Assembly: GCA_028825265.1 (NCBI GenBank)
Contig: JAPKAM010000008.1
Coordinates: forward strand, 1 to 52,462
Reading direction: 5' to 3'
Origin: Planctomycetota bacterium
GTDB lineage: Bacteria > Planctomycetota > UBA8108 > UBA1146
DNA length: 52,462 nucleotides
This document shows positions 16,376 through 26,446 of this stretch, in pieces (the stretch's first letter is position 1; each line of letters opens with the position of its first letter). A program made the translations under genes and the position numbers. The notes under the pieces were generated by a model that was not told where the DNA came from, made no database searches, and saw nothing but the letters and a program-made list of their open reading frames with translations.

Positions 16376-19300
16376 CTATTGTCCTTGTTGCTCGTTTTCT
16401 CGCAAGTGGCTATTTGCCGAGGATGGTCGGGATGTCTTGCCGAGATAGGCCCAAAGATCTCGTACCTGACCCTCATCGAGGGTCTCGATCAGTCCCTTGG
16501 GCATCGGAGAGTCGGGCGATGCTTCGATGGAGATGACGGTTCCGGTCAGGACCAGCGGCTGGTATCCAAATGGATCGGTATTGAGGACCAGAGAATCCGC
16601 ATCTTTGCGCAGGATTCGGCCCACTGCCAGATCGTCCTCGGTGGTGACGATGCTCCAGTGGTACTGGTCGGAGATATCGCGGGATGGGGTCAGAATTGCC
16701 CGCACCAGGTCGAGGTCGGAGAAGCGAGCCCTGACCCCGGTCAAATCGGGTCCGGCGCCACCGCCTAGTTGTTGAAAACGATGGCAGCGGCTACAGAGGG
16801 CCTTCTCGAAGGCGAGTTGTCCGCGCTTGGCATCGCCACCCGGCAGGCGCGCTGCAGCGAGCAGCGTGCTTTCGGTCCAGCGGGTCACTGGATCGGGAAG
16901 GACCGGGGGGGCCATTTCTGGCGGCGTGAGCACTCCAGAACCGTCATCGAGTTGCCGTACCATCTGATCGGCAAAGCCACGCAAACTGTGACCTCCGCTA
17001 CGGCCGCGGATCACCTTCAAAGCCGCGGCGATGCGCAGTTGCTGCCCCTCGTCCGGCTTCATGAATCGAAGCAGCCGAAGCGCCGCCAGTCCCTCCGCCG
17101 AATCGGCTTGGGCGGCCATCCAGTCGAGGATGCGCTCGGTCAAAGCGGGGGCGGAGAGGCGCACCAGCAGATCTCCTCGGAGTCGATTTTCGGCCAGATC
17201 GGGCCCCGGGAAGTTCACGTCAAAGCGCGCCAGAAGTCGCTGACGGGTCGCTCCCCCAGGGTCTCCCTGACGGGCGATGGCGACGGTGGCGATGCGGAGT
17301 TCCTCCAGTTGCTGGCGCCGATCAGTTGCGGGTGGGAGGTCGCACAGTCGTTCCAGCAGAGGGTCTCGATCGATTTTTTCGCCGACTCGCGCCAGCGTCA
17401 ACAGGCCGATCCGTCCCGCCTTGGAGGCGGGGTCGAGAGCCCACTCTCTCCAGCGTGACGGGGGAAACTGCTCGATCGCCACTCGTGCGGCATAGCCGAT
17501 CGTCTGGTCCCGATGAGAGAGGTGACTCCAGGCGTGGGTCAACAACTCCTCGACCGGTTGTAGATGGCCGCTTTCAAACTGCTTCTTGAGTGCCCTGGCG
17601 TGGCGCCCCTGCTCCGTGGTGGGGGGCGAGATGGGATCACGGTCGCCACCCTCCGCTCGGATACGAAAGAGAGTGCTGGCGGTCCCGCGTCCACCGGTCA
17701 CCCCGTAGAGGGCGCCATCGTCACCGAACACCATGTCTGCGACATTGAATGCGGTCGCGGCGGCAAACGGTTCGACTCGACCGCGCCAGCCGGCGCCGTG
17801 CTCGCGGGGGAAGTACGCCAGGATGCGACCGTAGGCCCAGTCTGCGATGTAGATCGCATGGCGCCAGCGACCGGGAAAGTTCCCTTCGAGTCCGGAGGAG
17901 ACGCCGGTCGGAGAGGACAGGTCGGTCTCGACCGATGGCATCACGGCATCGGGGATTCCATCGGGCCATTTGCCATCGCCGCCGCGCCATCCCGCCTCGC
18001 CACCGGAGACCACCTCGACCACTCTCGGAGAACGGTACCAGGGTGTGCCGATGTCCCATTCCATGTCGGCATCGTAGGTGAAGAGCGATCCATCGTGGTG
18101 GAACGCCAGGTCGTAGGAGTTGCGAAAGCCGCCCGCGACTCGCTCCCACTCGAGGGTCTTCGGATCGATGCGAAGCACCTGTCCGGCAGGGGCGAGATGG
18201 CCGACTGCATGACCATTGGGATCCCACAGTCGTGGCAGGATCAGATCCTCTTGCCAGTGACGATAGCGATCGCGGGTCAACAATGGCTCTGGCACATCGA
18301 TGTGATTGCCGACCACGGTCCAAATATCTCCACCGGGACCTCGAACCAGCGCGTGAACCCCATGCTCGCCACCGGGGCCCATCGCGGACAGGCGCTTTTC
18401 TTGATCGAAGAAGCCGTCTCCATCGGGATCGGAGAGGATCCACAGTCCACCCCGATCCTTGCGATGACCGGCGACATGAACCCACAAATCTCCATCGACC
18501 AGCAACAGGCCCTGGGCGTCGCCGAAATTGGCGCAGTCGCTGACCGTCACCCCGGCCTCGTCGATGACCACTCGCTTCAGCACTCCTCGTTGCGGAGATG
18601 TGATGAACTTTCCTGGACCTTCGCTGGCGATACACACCCAGGAGCCATCGGCTTGGTCGACATGGTGCAGGATCTCCGCTTGAAATCCCTGAGGAAGGCT
18701 CCAGCGCGTGACCGAACCGCCAGGGGTGAGTCCGATGTCTCCCCAGGGAGCGGTCCCTGCGCCGACATCTCCCAGCACCCGCACCTTCTTCTCGGCTCCA
18801 TCCTCGAGATGATGCCACTGCGAGTCGGTGACGATGGAGACCACGCTCCCATCCACTTTGGTCCAGGCGAGAATTCCCGCCAGTGCTGCAGGACCTCCAT
18901 CATTGATGCAGCGGATCCGCAACTGGTGACGACCCGCGGTCAACTTCTCGACGATGGTACGAGCCGGCTTCGACCAGTCATCACCCTTTAGGATCGGCTC
19001 TCCATCGAGGAACGCCACGAAGTGGTTATCGCCACTCATCGTCAAGGAGGCCTCGACCGATTGCTCGACGTCAAAATTGCGAACCAGGTCGATCGGCTGC
19101 TGGTCCGGACTCTTGCCCTCGGCCCAGATCCAGCGCGGCGGCCGCTCCTCGAGTGGGCTGGCGATTCGAGCACAGTCGAGCACCGGGTCGCCGTCGAGCG
19201 GTTGCCAGCGCCTGGCCCGGATCGACTTCCACTCGATCTTCATCGGCCCACCGGCATGGATCTGCAGTCCGAACTGGCCCGCGGTCACCGCATCGGTGGC

Positions 19301-19895
19301 CGCATCGGTGAAGGCACAGACGGGAGTGCCATCGATCTCATGACGAATCGACTGGCCGTGAGCGATGATTCGCATCTGGTGCCAGTTCCCATCGGAGAGA
19401 GTTTCGATGACGGTCTCGGCATCGGGATGGAAACCGATCACATCTCGAGAGCCATCGGCAGCGAGGGTGGCCACTTCTCCACGCGGTACTGCAATCCCTC
19501 GGCCGCGGGATTCGTAGAGCATCCCCGAGTATCGTTGGGCGGCGTCGAGGTCTGCCTGGTATCCGATCGCCTCGCCATCATCGGCGCGACGGCTGCGATA
19601 CTGGATGCCGCTGTTGCCGCCCTCGAGGCGAAAGTGGGCCTCCAGTACGAAGTCATTCCAGGTCGACTCGTGCCACAGATAGTCGCTGTGCGGCACCGGA
19701 CCTGCGGCGGGGCCTTGGCCGATGATCACTCCCTCTTCGACCTGCCACAACTTCGCATCGCCACTCCAGCCCGACAAACTGTGGCCATCGAACAGGTCGG
19801 TCCAGCCTAGGTCCTGGGCTGCGACTGCGGTCGTGAACGCCATCGAGATGGACAGCAACAACCATCGAGGCAGGGTGCTGTGCAAAAATTCCATG
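16376..19895 (-). CDS. DUF1080 domain + membrane-bound-dehydrogenase-type propeller + HEAT-like region + C-terminal PVC-type cytochrome c
   Basis: GWTDLFDGHSLSGWSGD...GGNSGIQYRSR (DUF1080); KRGQLAFEKALCSRCHRFQQLGGGAGPDLTGV (CxxCH); TEDDLAVGRILRKDADSLVL. Confidence 0.85.
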
Positions 19896-19968
19896 TGACC
19901 TCCCGGATCAGTGGTGCGGCTAACGATCATCACGGCGGCTCTTTTCTAGGCTGAATTTAATCAGTTCA

Positions 19969-20883
19969 TCATCGAGTTTGCAGGTCGGTCTGGATCGACA
20001 CGATCGATCGGTCTTCGGCGATGTCGGCCACGAAATCCGCCACTGCAGGGAGGGTCTCGATGGTCCAGCGAGTCAATCTTTCGTAGTGATCGAGGAATCG
20101 TTGCAGTGCCGCCGCATCCATCGAGTGGCTGGCGTCGTGGCCGCGGTCGGCTCGCAGGCGCGCCTCCTGCTGGCCACGCCACACCGCCACCGTCTCCCAG
20201 GATGGGACCTTCAGCATCGCCAACTGATCGAACTGTTGGAACAGTTGTTGGTACGGTCCTGCGAGTTGGTCGCGGATGCGATTTCTCCAGCCCATTTCGG
20301 CATCTTCGATCTGTTCCAGCCGGTTGACCGGGGTTTCCCAGTCGAACTGGGAGCAGGGCCCGAGGCCGGTACACCAGCCCTCGAAGATCACCACGTCAAA
20401 GGGACCGCTCAGGGTACTCGACATCGAGCCCGGGAGCCGATCATCGATGCCCTTGTCGAAGCGCGGAATGGTGGCCGTCTTTCCGTGCGGATCGGACAGT
20501 GCGCGGATGATTTCGATGGCGAGTTCGGTGTCGTGAGTTCCGGGGACTCCGCGAGTGATCCAGAGGGGGTGATCCTGATCGGCGAGGTGTTGTCGTTGCT
20601 GAAGTGGAAGATAGACATCATCGAGGGCCACGACGACGACCTTTAGATCGAACAGCTCCTTCGCCAGCGGCACCACCAGATCGCACAGGGTGCTCTTGCC
20701 TGCCCCCTGACAACCCTGTAGTCCGACCACCACCGGACCCGACTTGCGCTGATGCCAGCGCTGGAGCGATTCGGTGAAGGGGAGGTGCAGTTGATCGAGC
20801 AATCGAGTGGCACTCTCGGGAAGACCGAGCCGCTGCCGTTGCCGATTCCAGCGCTGTCCGATATCTGTCTCGAGAATCGACAT
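19969..20883 (-). CDS. D-glycerate 3-kinase-like P-loop kinase
   Basis: MSILETDIGQRW..., PVVVGLQGCQGAGKSTLCDLVVPLAKELFDLKVVVVALDDVYLPLQQRQHLADQDHPLWITRGVPGTHD. Confidence 0.8.
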   Translation of the reverse strand: MSILETDIGQRWNRQRQRLGLPESATRLLDQLHLPFTESLQRWHQRKSGPVVVGLQGCQGAGKSTLCDLVVPLAKELFDLKVVVVALDDVYLPLQQRQHLADQDHPLWITRGVPGTHDTELAIEIIRALSDPHGKTATIPRFDKGIDDRLPGSMSSTLSGPFDVVIFEGWCTGLGPCSQFDWETPVNRLEQIEDAEMGWRNRIRDQLAGPYQQLFQQFDQLAMLKVPSWETVAVWRGQQEARLRADRGHDASHSMDAAALQRFLDHYERLTRWTIETLPAVADFVADIAEDRSIVSIQTDLQTR

Positions 20884-21058
20884 TTGCACCCTCCAGCGAC
20901 AGAGGATACCCCAGGAATCGGACGTGTGAACGGGACAGACAGCGATGGATGACCACTTCGGGATCGCCAGCCGTTGGAGGAACCCGCATACGTCTATTGC
21001 GAGCCTAGTCAAGTCGGGGCACGATCCTGTGCGAGAGATCAAACTGAATTCATCGGTT

Positions 21059-21100
21059 CCCGAAGGAGAGTTCGCATGTCCCGAAGGAGAGTTCGCGTGG
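21059..21100 (+). repeat. 21-bp tandem duplication that duplicates an RBS plus start codon
   Basis: CCCGAAGGAGAGTTCGCATGT / CCCGAAGGAGAGTTCGCGTGG. Confidence 0.9.
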
Positions 21101-21696
21101 CAGCCCGGAAATTCACAACGTGGAGCCCACACTGGTTTTCAAGTTGGGTGTGTTTGCTGCTCATCACGAGCGGCTGCCTGTCTGGTTGCCTGGTTCTACC
21201 CGTGGCTGGCGGCGAGCAGGCGGGTGTATTCCAGGTCTTCGAACCGAAATCTAAGGTGGAAGACACTGGAGTCGGACTGTCGGGATACTGGTTTCGAGAT
21301 CAGCAACCTGGATTGTTCTTGCAGTTGCAATCCGCCTTCAGTGGAGCGGTCTCGGGGGTCGAATATGCGAGCCTTCCAGTGGGCTCTGACGGAGATCCCG
21401 TCACCGCGAGAGAGCGGCACGGAGTGACCATCGCAGCGGGACCGACCTGGAAATTCAATCAATATCTGTCGGTTTACGGCGGTCTCGGAGTCGGCAGCGT
21501 GTCGCGTTGGGAAGAACGATGGGATGCAGATCTCGTGTTGAGTCCGACCGGTTATTACCACACCGATGCCGGGACCACTTCAGAACTGCACTGGACCTTC
21601 GGGTCCTTGATACAAATCAGCGATGGCTGGGTCATCGATGTCGGTTATGGCACCTTCAGCGATTCGGTCCACGTCGGACTGGGCTACCGCTACTAG
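21076..21696 (+). CDS. Hypothetical lipoprotein/outer-membrane beta-barrel-like protein
   Basis: Signal peptide with lipobox-like LITSGCLSGCLV; alternating Gly/aromatic pattern, C-term VIDVGYGTFSDSVHVGLGYRY. Confidence 0.6.
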   Translation: MSRRRVRVAARKFTTWSPHWFSSWVCLLLITSGCLSGCLVLPVAGGEQAGVFQVFEPKSKVEDTGVGLSGYWFRDQQPGLFLQLQSAFSGAVSGVEYASLPVGSDGDPVTARERHGVTIAAGPTWKFNQYLSVYGGLGVGSVSRWEERWDADLVLSPTGYYHTDAGTTSELHWTFGSLIQISDGWVIDVGYGTFSDSVHVGLGYRY

Positions 21697-21712
21697 ATCT
21701 CGATGAGGAATC

Positions 21713-22780
21713 ATGATGTCTTCCACCCGATCGCAGGGATTGTTGCTCGTCAATCTGGGTTCTCCCGATGATCCGACCGTTCCTGCGGTGCGGAGGTATC
21801 TCGACCAGTTTCTGATGGACGAGCGCGTGATCGACATCCACCCGCTGCTGCGCAACTTGCTGGTGCGGGGCATCATCCTCAACACCCGCCCGAAGAAGAC
21901 CGCCGCAGCGTATCGCAAGGTGTGGTCTGAAGAGGGCTCCCCGCTGATCGTGACCTCGAAAAAGTTGACTGAAGAGGTCCGCGCCCTCTGGCAGGGCCCG
22001 GTGGCGCTGGGAATGCGTTACGGTAACCCTTCCATCGCCAGTGCCCTCGATGAACTCGGGCAGGCGGGTGCCGATGAGGTGATCGTCGTGCCGCTCTATC
22101 CCCACTACTCGATGAGTTCCTACGAGACGGCGGTGGCCAAGGTGCTGGAAGACTTGTCCAGGATGGCCGATCCCATCCAGGTCCACTTCCTGCAACCGTT
22201 CTACGATCACCCGATTTATCGTAAGGTGATTGCCGAGGTGACGGCGCCCTATCTGGAGGGGCAGTGGGATCACCTGCTCTTCTCCTTCCACGGTTTGCCG
22301 GTGCGTCACATCGAGAAGCGAGATGTCAGTGGTTGCTACTGTCTCAAGACCGATGACTGCTGCTTCACCGATCACCCGGCGACACCGATGTGTTACCGCG
22401 CCCAGTGCCGTCGCACCGCTCGCTATCTGGCCGAGGATCTGGGCCTGGCGGCAGACCAGTGGTCGGTGGCGTTCCAGTCGCGCCTCGGCAACGACCCGTG
22501 GCTCGAGCCCGCCACCGAGCCGACCATCGAGCGGCTCGCCAGGGAGGGCATCAAAAACCTCAAGATCATCTGCCCCGCCTTCGTCGCCGATTGTCTCGAG
22601 ACGGTTGAGGAGATCGATATGGCAGCGCGCGAGGTCTTCATGAAAGCGGGCGGAAAACAGTTCGAGACGATCCCGTGTCTCAACGCCGATCCACGCTGGG
22701 CGCAGGCGATCGTCGAGATGGCACCGGAGGCGCTGCAACGCCGAGCGGCTGCCGGTGCTGACGGAGTGATTTCCCAATAG
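21713..22780 (+). CDS. hemH: Ferrochelatase
   Basis: GLLLVNLGSPDDPTVPAVRRYLDQFLMDERVID, LFSFHGLPVRHIEKRD, CYRAQCRRTARYLAEDLGL, CPAFVADCLETVEEI. Confidence 0.95.
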   Translation: MMSSTRSQGLLLVNLGSPDDPTVPAVRRYLDQFLMDERVIDIHPLLRNLLVRGIILNTRPKKTAAAYRKVWSEEGSPLIVTSKKLTEEVRALWQGPVALGMRYGNPSIASALDELGQAGADEVIVVPLYPHYSMSSYETAVAKVLEDLSRMADPIQVHFLQPFYDHPIYRKVIAEVTAPYLEGQWDHLLFSFHGLPVRHIEKRDVSGCYCLKTDDCCFTDHPATPMCYRAQCRRTARYLAEDLGLAADQWSVAFQSRLGNDPWLEPATEPTIERLAREGIKNLKIICPAFVADCLETVEEIDMAAREVFMKAGGKQFETIPCLNADPRWAQAIVEMAPEALQRRAAAGADGVISQ

Positions 22781-23038
22781 GGTGAGATTTTAAATCTCAA
22801 AATTCAAGTCTCAATTCGAGGCTCAATTCTGAGATCATCGGCAAAGAACCAGAGTCGCTCCAATCCGCTCCCATCGACCACTTTCATAACAGCGGGACTC
22901 CGGCATCGATCGCACCTGCATCGGCATCACTGCATCATGAATCGATGCGCGATCAAGAGCGGTGGTAGTTCTCACAACTCCGTGCGTCGGCGGTGCGATC
23001 GTTGCCATGGTCAGGCAAAGGGGCTGGCGGTTTCTGCT

Positions 23039-24736
23039 TCACTGAAAAAGATGAGAAAAGAGGAAGGTGAGCAATGCGAGCAACAGCATCAGTCCCGGCA
23101 ACACCATCTTCCACTGCAGCGTCGTGGAAGATGGGATCTGATCGACCAGCGCGACGATCTTCGCAGGGATCCGGTCGAGGACTGTATGGGAAAGCGCGCC
23201 GGCCCCACGGGCGATGGGATTGTGGACGATCCAGCCGAGCAGGCGGCCGCCATTGCGGTAGACGACGTCGAAGTCGAGGTTCTCACGCCTCAGTTCCGGT
23301 GGATAGATGCCGGACTTCATTAGCACCACCACCGACAGCGAGGCAAAGAGCAACAATTGCATCTGCGTCAGCACATGAGTGGTGGTGTAGGGCACGTAGT
23401 CGACGCTGTAGGGCAGCAGGTTGTAGAGGAGATCGGGGCGACAGCCGATGAAGATGCACAGCGCCGCACCGATGGTCATCGCCAACAGCATGTTGATCGG
23501 TGGTTCCTTCGCTTCCAGTTTAGAGTCGTGGGCGAAGAAGGCGAAGTAGGGGATCTTGATGCCGGCGTGTTCGAGAACTCCGGCAGAAGCAAACAGCAGC
23601 AGGAACCACAGCCAGGTGTGCCCTTCCTGCAGTGCCGCGGCCATCACCATCGACTTGCTGACGAAACCGCTGAAGAGCGGTACCGCTGAGATGGATGCCG
23701 CACCGACGAGGCACAAGACGGTGGTGATCGGCATCTTGCGCCACAGGCCGCCGAGTTCGGTGCCACGGGTGGTGCCGGTGACGTGCAGTACCGCACCCAT
23801 CGACATAAACAGCAGTCCTTTGAAGAGCACGTCGTTGAAGGCGTGGGAGATCGCACCGTTGAGCGCCAACTCGGTACCGATCCCGATGCCGATCACCATG
23901 AAACCGATCTGGTTGATCATGCTGTAGCAGAGCACCTTGCGCAGGTCGTTCTCGATGACCGCATAGAAGATGGGGAAGAAGGTCATCACCGCACCGATGG
24001 TGATCAACTCCTCGGTGCCGGGGAAGAATCGTGCCAGTGCGTAGACTGCGGTCTTGGTGGTGAACGCCGACAGGAAAACCGCGCCGGTGGCACTGGCTGC
24101 CGGGTAGCTGTCGACGATCCATGTGTGCAACAGCGGGAAGCCGGCCTTGATGCCGAAGGCGAGGAAGATCCACAGCACACCGGGGGATGCCAGATCGAGC
24201 ACACCCAGTTCAGCGATGGTGAGGGAGCCGCCCGCTTGGTGATGGATCAGTAGTCCCGCCAGCAACGACAGCCCCGACAGCACCTGGAAGATGAGGTAGC
24301 GGCTACCGGTGGCCAGCGATCGATGGTTGTTGGCGGCCCACACGATGAACGCCGAGGTCAGTGCCAGTAGTTCCCAGCCGACAAATAGGGTCACCAGATC
24401 GCCGGCCAGCACCGTGCCGATGGCACTGCCGGCATAGAGCAGCGCCGAGCCGATCTCCAGGCGATTCTTCACATGCAGTGCGTAGATGACGCCGATCAGT
24501 GCGGCGATGTGAAACAGCAGTGCAAAGAGGAAGGAGAGCCGGTCGACCTGGGCGAGGATCAATTCGAATCCGAAGAAGGAGATGGTGAAGGAAGTTCCAT
24601 CGGGAAGACCGAGCAAGGCCAGCAGTCCGACCACGGGGGTGGCTAGGGCGATGATCTTGCGCGGCAACCCGCCCACCAGGAAACAGAGGATGGCCCCTAC
24701 GATGAAGGGTAGGACCGGATAGAGCCCCTCAATCAT
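23039..24736 (-). CDS. Mrp-type cation/proton antiporter large subunit (NuoL/MrpD-like), third copy
   Basis: Multi-TM antiporter core: VGWELLALTSAFIVWAANN, GIKAGFPLLHTWIVDSYPAASATGAVFLSAFTTKTAVYAL, VLCYSMINQIGFMVIGIG. Confidence 0.88.
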   Translation of the reverse strand: MIEGLYPVLPFIVGAILCFLVGGLPRKIIALATPVVGLLALLGLPDGTSFTISFFGFELILAQVDRLSFLFALLFHIAALIGVIYALHVKNRLEIGSALLYAGSAIGTVLAGDLVTLFVGWELLALTSAFIVWAANNHRSLATGSRYLIFQVLSGLSLLAGLLIHHQAGGSLTIAELGVLDLASPGVLWIFLAFGIKAGFPLLHTWIVDSYPAASATGAVFLSAFTTKTAVYALARFFPGTEELITIGAVMTFFPIFYAVIENDLRKVLCYSMINQIGFMVIGIGIGTELALNGAISHAFNDVLFKGLLFMSMGAVLHVTGTTRGTELGGLWRKMPITTVLCLVGAASISAVPLFSGFVSKSMVMAAALQEGHTWLWFLLLFASAGVLEHAGIKIPYFAFFAHDSKLEAKEPPINMLLAMTIGAALCIFIGCRPDLLYNLLPYSVDYVPYTTTHVLTQMQLLLFASLSVVVLMKSGIYPPELRRENLDFDVVYRNGGRLLGWIVHNPIARGAGALSHTVLDRIPAKIVALVDQIPSSTTLQWKMVLPGLMLLLALLTFLFSHLFQ

Positions 24737-24968
24737 CGTAGTACCCTTCCTTGCGCGACACCGCCGCTCGCAAGCCACGAGAACACAGCACCAGCAGTAC
24801 GATCCCGAGGAATCCGTAGATGGGATAGAAGCCGGGGATGCCTTCGATCGGTTCGACCGCCGCTTCTCGATGGCGGTGATAGAAGAAATCTGCGGCAAAG
24901 ACGATGATGCAGGCGATCACCAGCCACCAGTGGATACGCGAGGGAGCGGAGTGTGCCGGGTCGTTCAC
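24729..24968 (-). CDS. Small two-TM protein inside the Mrp operon
   Basis: GTG start overlapping the upstream stop (GTGA); VNDPAHSAPSRIHWWLVIACIIVFAADFFYHRHREAAVEPIEGIPGFYPIYGFLGIVLLVLCSRGLRAAVSRKEGYYDD. Confidence 0.75.
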   Translation of the reverse strand: MNDPAHSAPSRIHWWLVIACIIVFAADFFYHRHREAAVEPIEGIPGFYPIYGFLGIVLLVLCSRGLRAAVSRKEGYYDD

Positions 24969-26446
24969 GGCTGACTCCCCTCGATCATTTGTGCCAACTG
25001 GTCGTAGATGCCGGGCCAGAAGAAGAGCACCAGGCAGGCGAGAGCACTGACCAACAACGGGATGCGACACGCCCACGGTGCCTCGCCATGATCCTCGTAC
25101 CCCTTTACTGCCGCCGCCGTACTTTCCTTGGCGAAGAAGGCGCGGATCGGGATCGGCAACAGGTAGCCGAGGCCGAGCAGGGTGGAGATGAGCAGGGTGG
25201 CGAGGAATGCCCATTGGTGCGCCTCGATCATGCCGACGCACAGTAGCCACTTGCTCCAGGTGCCGGCCAGCGGCGGCAGACCCAGCGTACTGAGACTTCC
25301 GATGAGGAATGCGGTCATCGTCCACGGCATGCGATGGCCGATGCCATCGAGTTGATCGACCCGGGTCTTGCGGCTGGCGACGTAGATCGCTCCGGCAGCG
25401 AAGAAGAGGGTGATCTTGCCGTAGGCGTGCATGGCGATGTGGAGTGCGCCGCCCTGCAGGGCGGCGGGAAAGGCAACCGCGGCCCCGAGCACGATGTAGT
25501 TGAGTTGGCCGATGGTCGAGTAGGCGAGGCGTGCTTTCAACTCCGGTCGCGACAAGGCGATCACCGAGGTCAGCAGGATGGTGCCGGCGGCAAACCAGGC
25601 GACCACCTCGGCGCCCCAACTTTGCTGCATCGCGGTGGGGCCGATGATGGAAGTCGATAGTTTCAGCACGGTGAAGACTCCCGCTTTGACCACCGCCACC
25701 GCGTGCAACAGGGCACTGACCGGGGTCGGGGCGACCATCGCGTTGGGTAGCCACTGGTGAAACGGGAAGATGGCGGTCTTGGCGGTTCCGAAGAAGAAGA
25801 GCAGGATCAGTAGCGAGATCTGGGTCGGGGATGCGGAGCCTGCGAGGATGCCACCCGCCTCGAATCGAACCGTGCCGGTGAGGACCCAGGTCCACACGAT
25901 GGCGGTCAGCAGCAAGAGAGTCGACGAGCCGACCAGGATGGCAAGATAGATCCGCCCGGAGCGTTTCGCTGCGGCGCTACGGTGGTGAGTGATGAGGGGC
26001 CAGGTACTGAAGGTCATCAACTCGTAGAAGAGGAACAGCGTCAGCAAGTTGCCACTGAATGCGATCCCCATCGCTGCCAGGATGGCCAGGGCAAAGCAGG
26101 ACCAGTAGCGCTCCTGCCCCTCGAAGTTCGCTCCGTACAGCCCGTGCATGTATCCGACCGAGTAGATGCTGTTGAGGATCCACAGACTGGAAGCGACCAG
26201 GGCAAAGATGAGGCCGAGTGCATCGATCTCTAGCATGAAATCGAGGCCTGGGGCGATCGATCCAAACACCACGGTGGAGGATTGACCCTGGAGAACCGCC
26301 GGGAGCAGTTGGATGACGGTGAGCAACAGTGCCACCGACAGCAACAGGGTGCCGCAGTTACGCAGGGTATGCTGACGTCGCAGCAACCACGGTAGAACGG
26401 CTCCGAAGAGTGGAAGAGCCAGTGCCAGCATCTCGAGGGGGATCAT
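24965..26446 (-). CDS. Mrp-type antiporter large subunit (MrpD-like), second copy
   Basis: MIPLEMLALALPLFGAVLPWLL..., LFLFYELMTFSTWPLITH, FPFHQWLPNAMVAPTPVSALLHAVAVVKAGVF. ATGA overlap with the upstream gene. Confidence 0.9.
   Translation of the reverse strand: MIPLEMLALALPLFGAVLPWLLRRQHTLRNCGTLLLSVALLLTVIQLLPAVLQGQSSTVVFGSIAPGLDFMLEIDALGLIFALVASSLWILNSIYSVGYMHGLYGANFEGQERYWSCFALAILAAMGIAFSGNLLTLFLFYELMTFSTWPLITHHRSAAAKRSGRIYLAILVGSSTLLLLTAIVWTWVLTGTVRFEAGGILAGSASPTQISLLILLFFFGTAKTAIFPFHQWLPNAMVAPTPVSALLHAVAVVKAGVFTVLKLSTSIIGPTAMQQSWGAEVVAWFAAGTILLTSVIALSRPELKARLAYSTIGQLNYIVLGAAVAFPAALQGGALHIAMHAYGKITLFFAAGAIYVASRKTRVDQLDGIGHRMPWTMTAFLIGSLSTLGLPPLAGTWSKWLLCVGMIEAHQWAFLATLLISTLLGLGYLLPIPIRAFFAKESTAAAVKGYEDHGEAPWACRIPLLVSALACLVLFFWPGIYDQLAQMIEGSQP

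Noticed and set aside
17564-18991. 475-aa plus-strand ORF opposite the DUF1080/cytochrome gene
   Set aside because: Antisense shadow ORF in GC-rich coding DNA; no recognisable domain, and the minus strand encodes clear families.
21656-22777. 373-aa minus-strand ORF
   Set aside because: Antisense to ferrochelatase with no recognisable family.
22783-22845. TGAGATTTTAAATCTCA palindrome and repeated CTCAATTC motifs after hemH
   Set aside because: AT-rich inverted repeat between convergent genes; probably a weak terminator or degenerate sequence, not strong enough to call.
24729-25895. 388-aa minus-strand ORF overlapping the MrpD-like gene
   Set aside because: Upstream part is an out-of-frame shadow of the antiporter gene; only the last 79 codons (24729-24968) look real.
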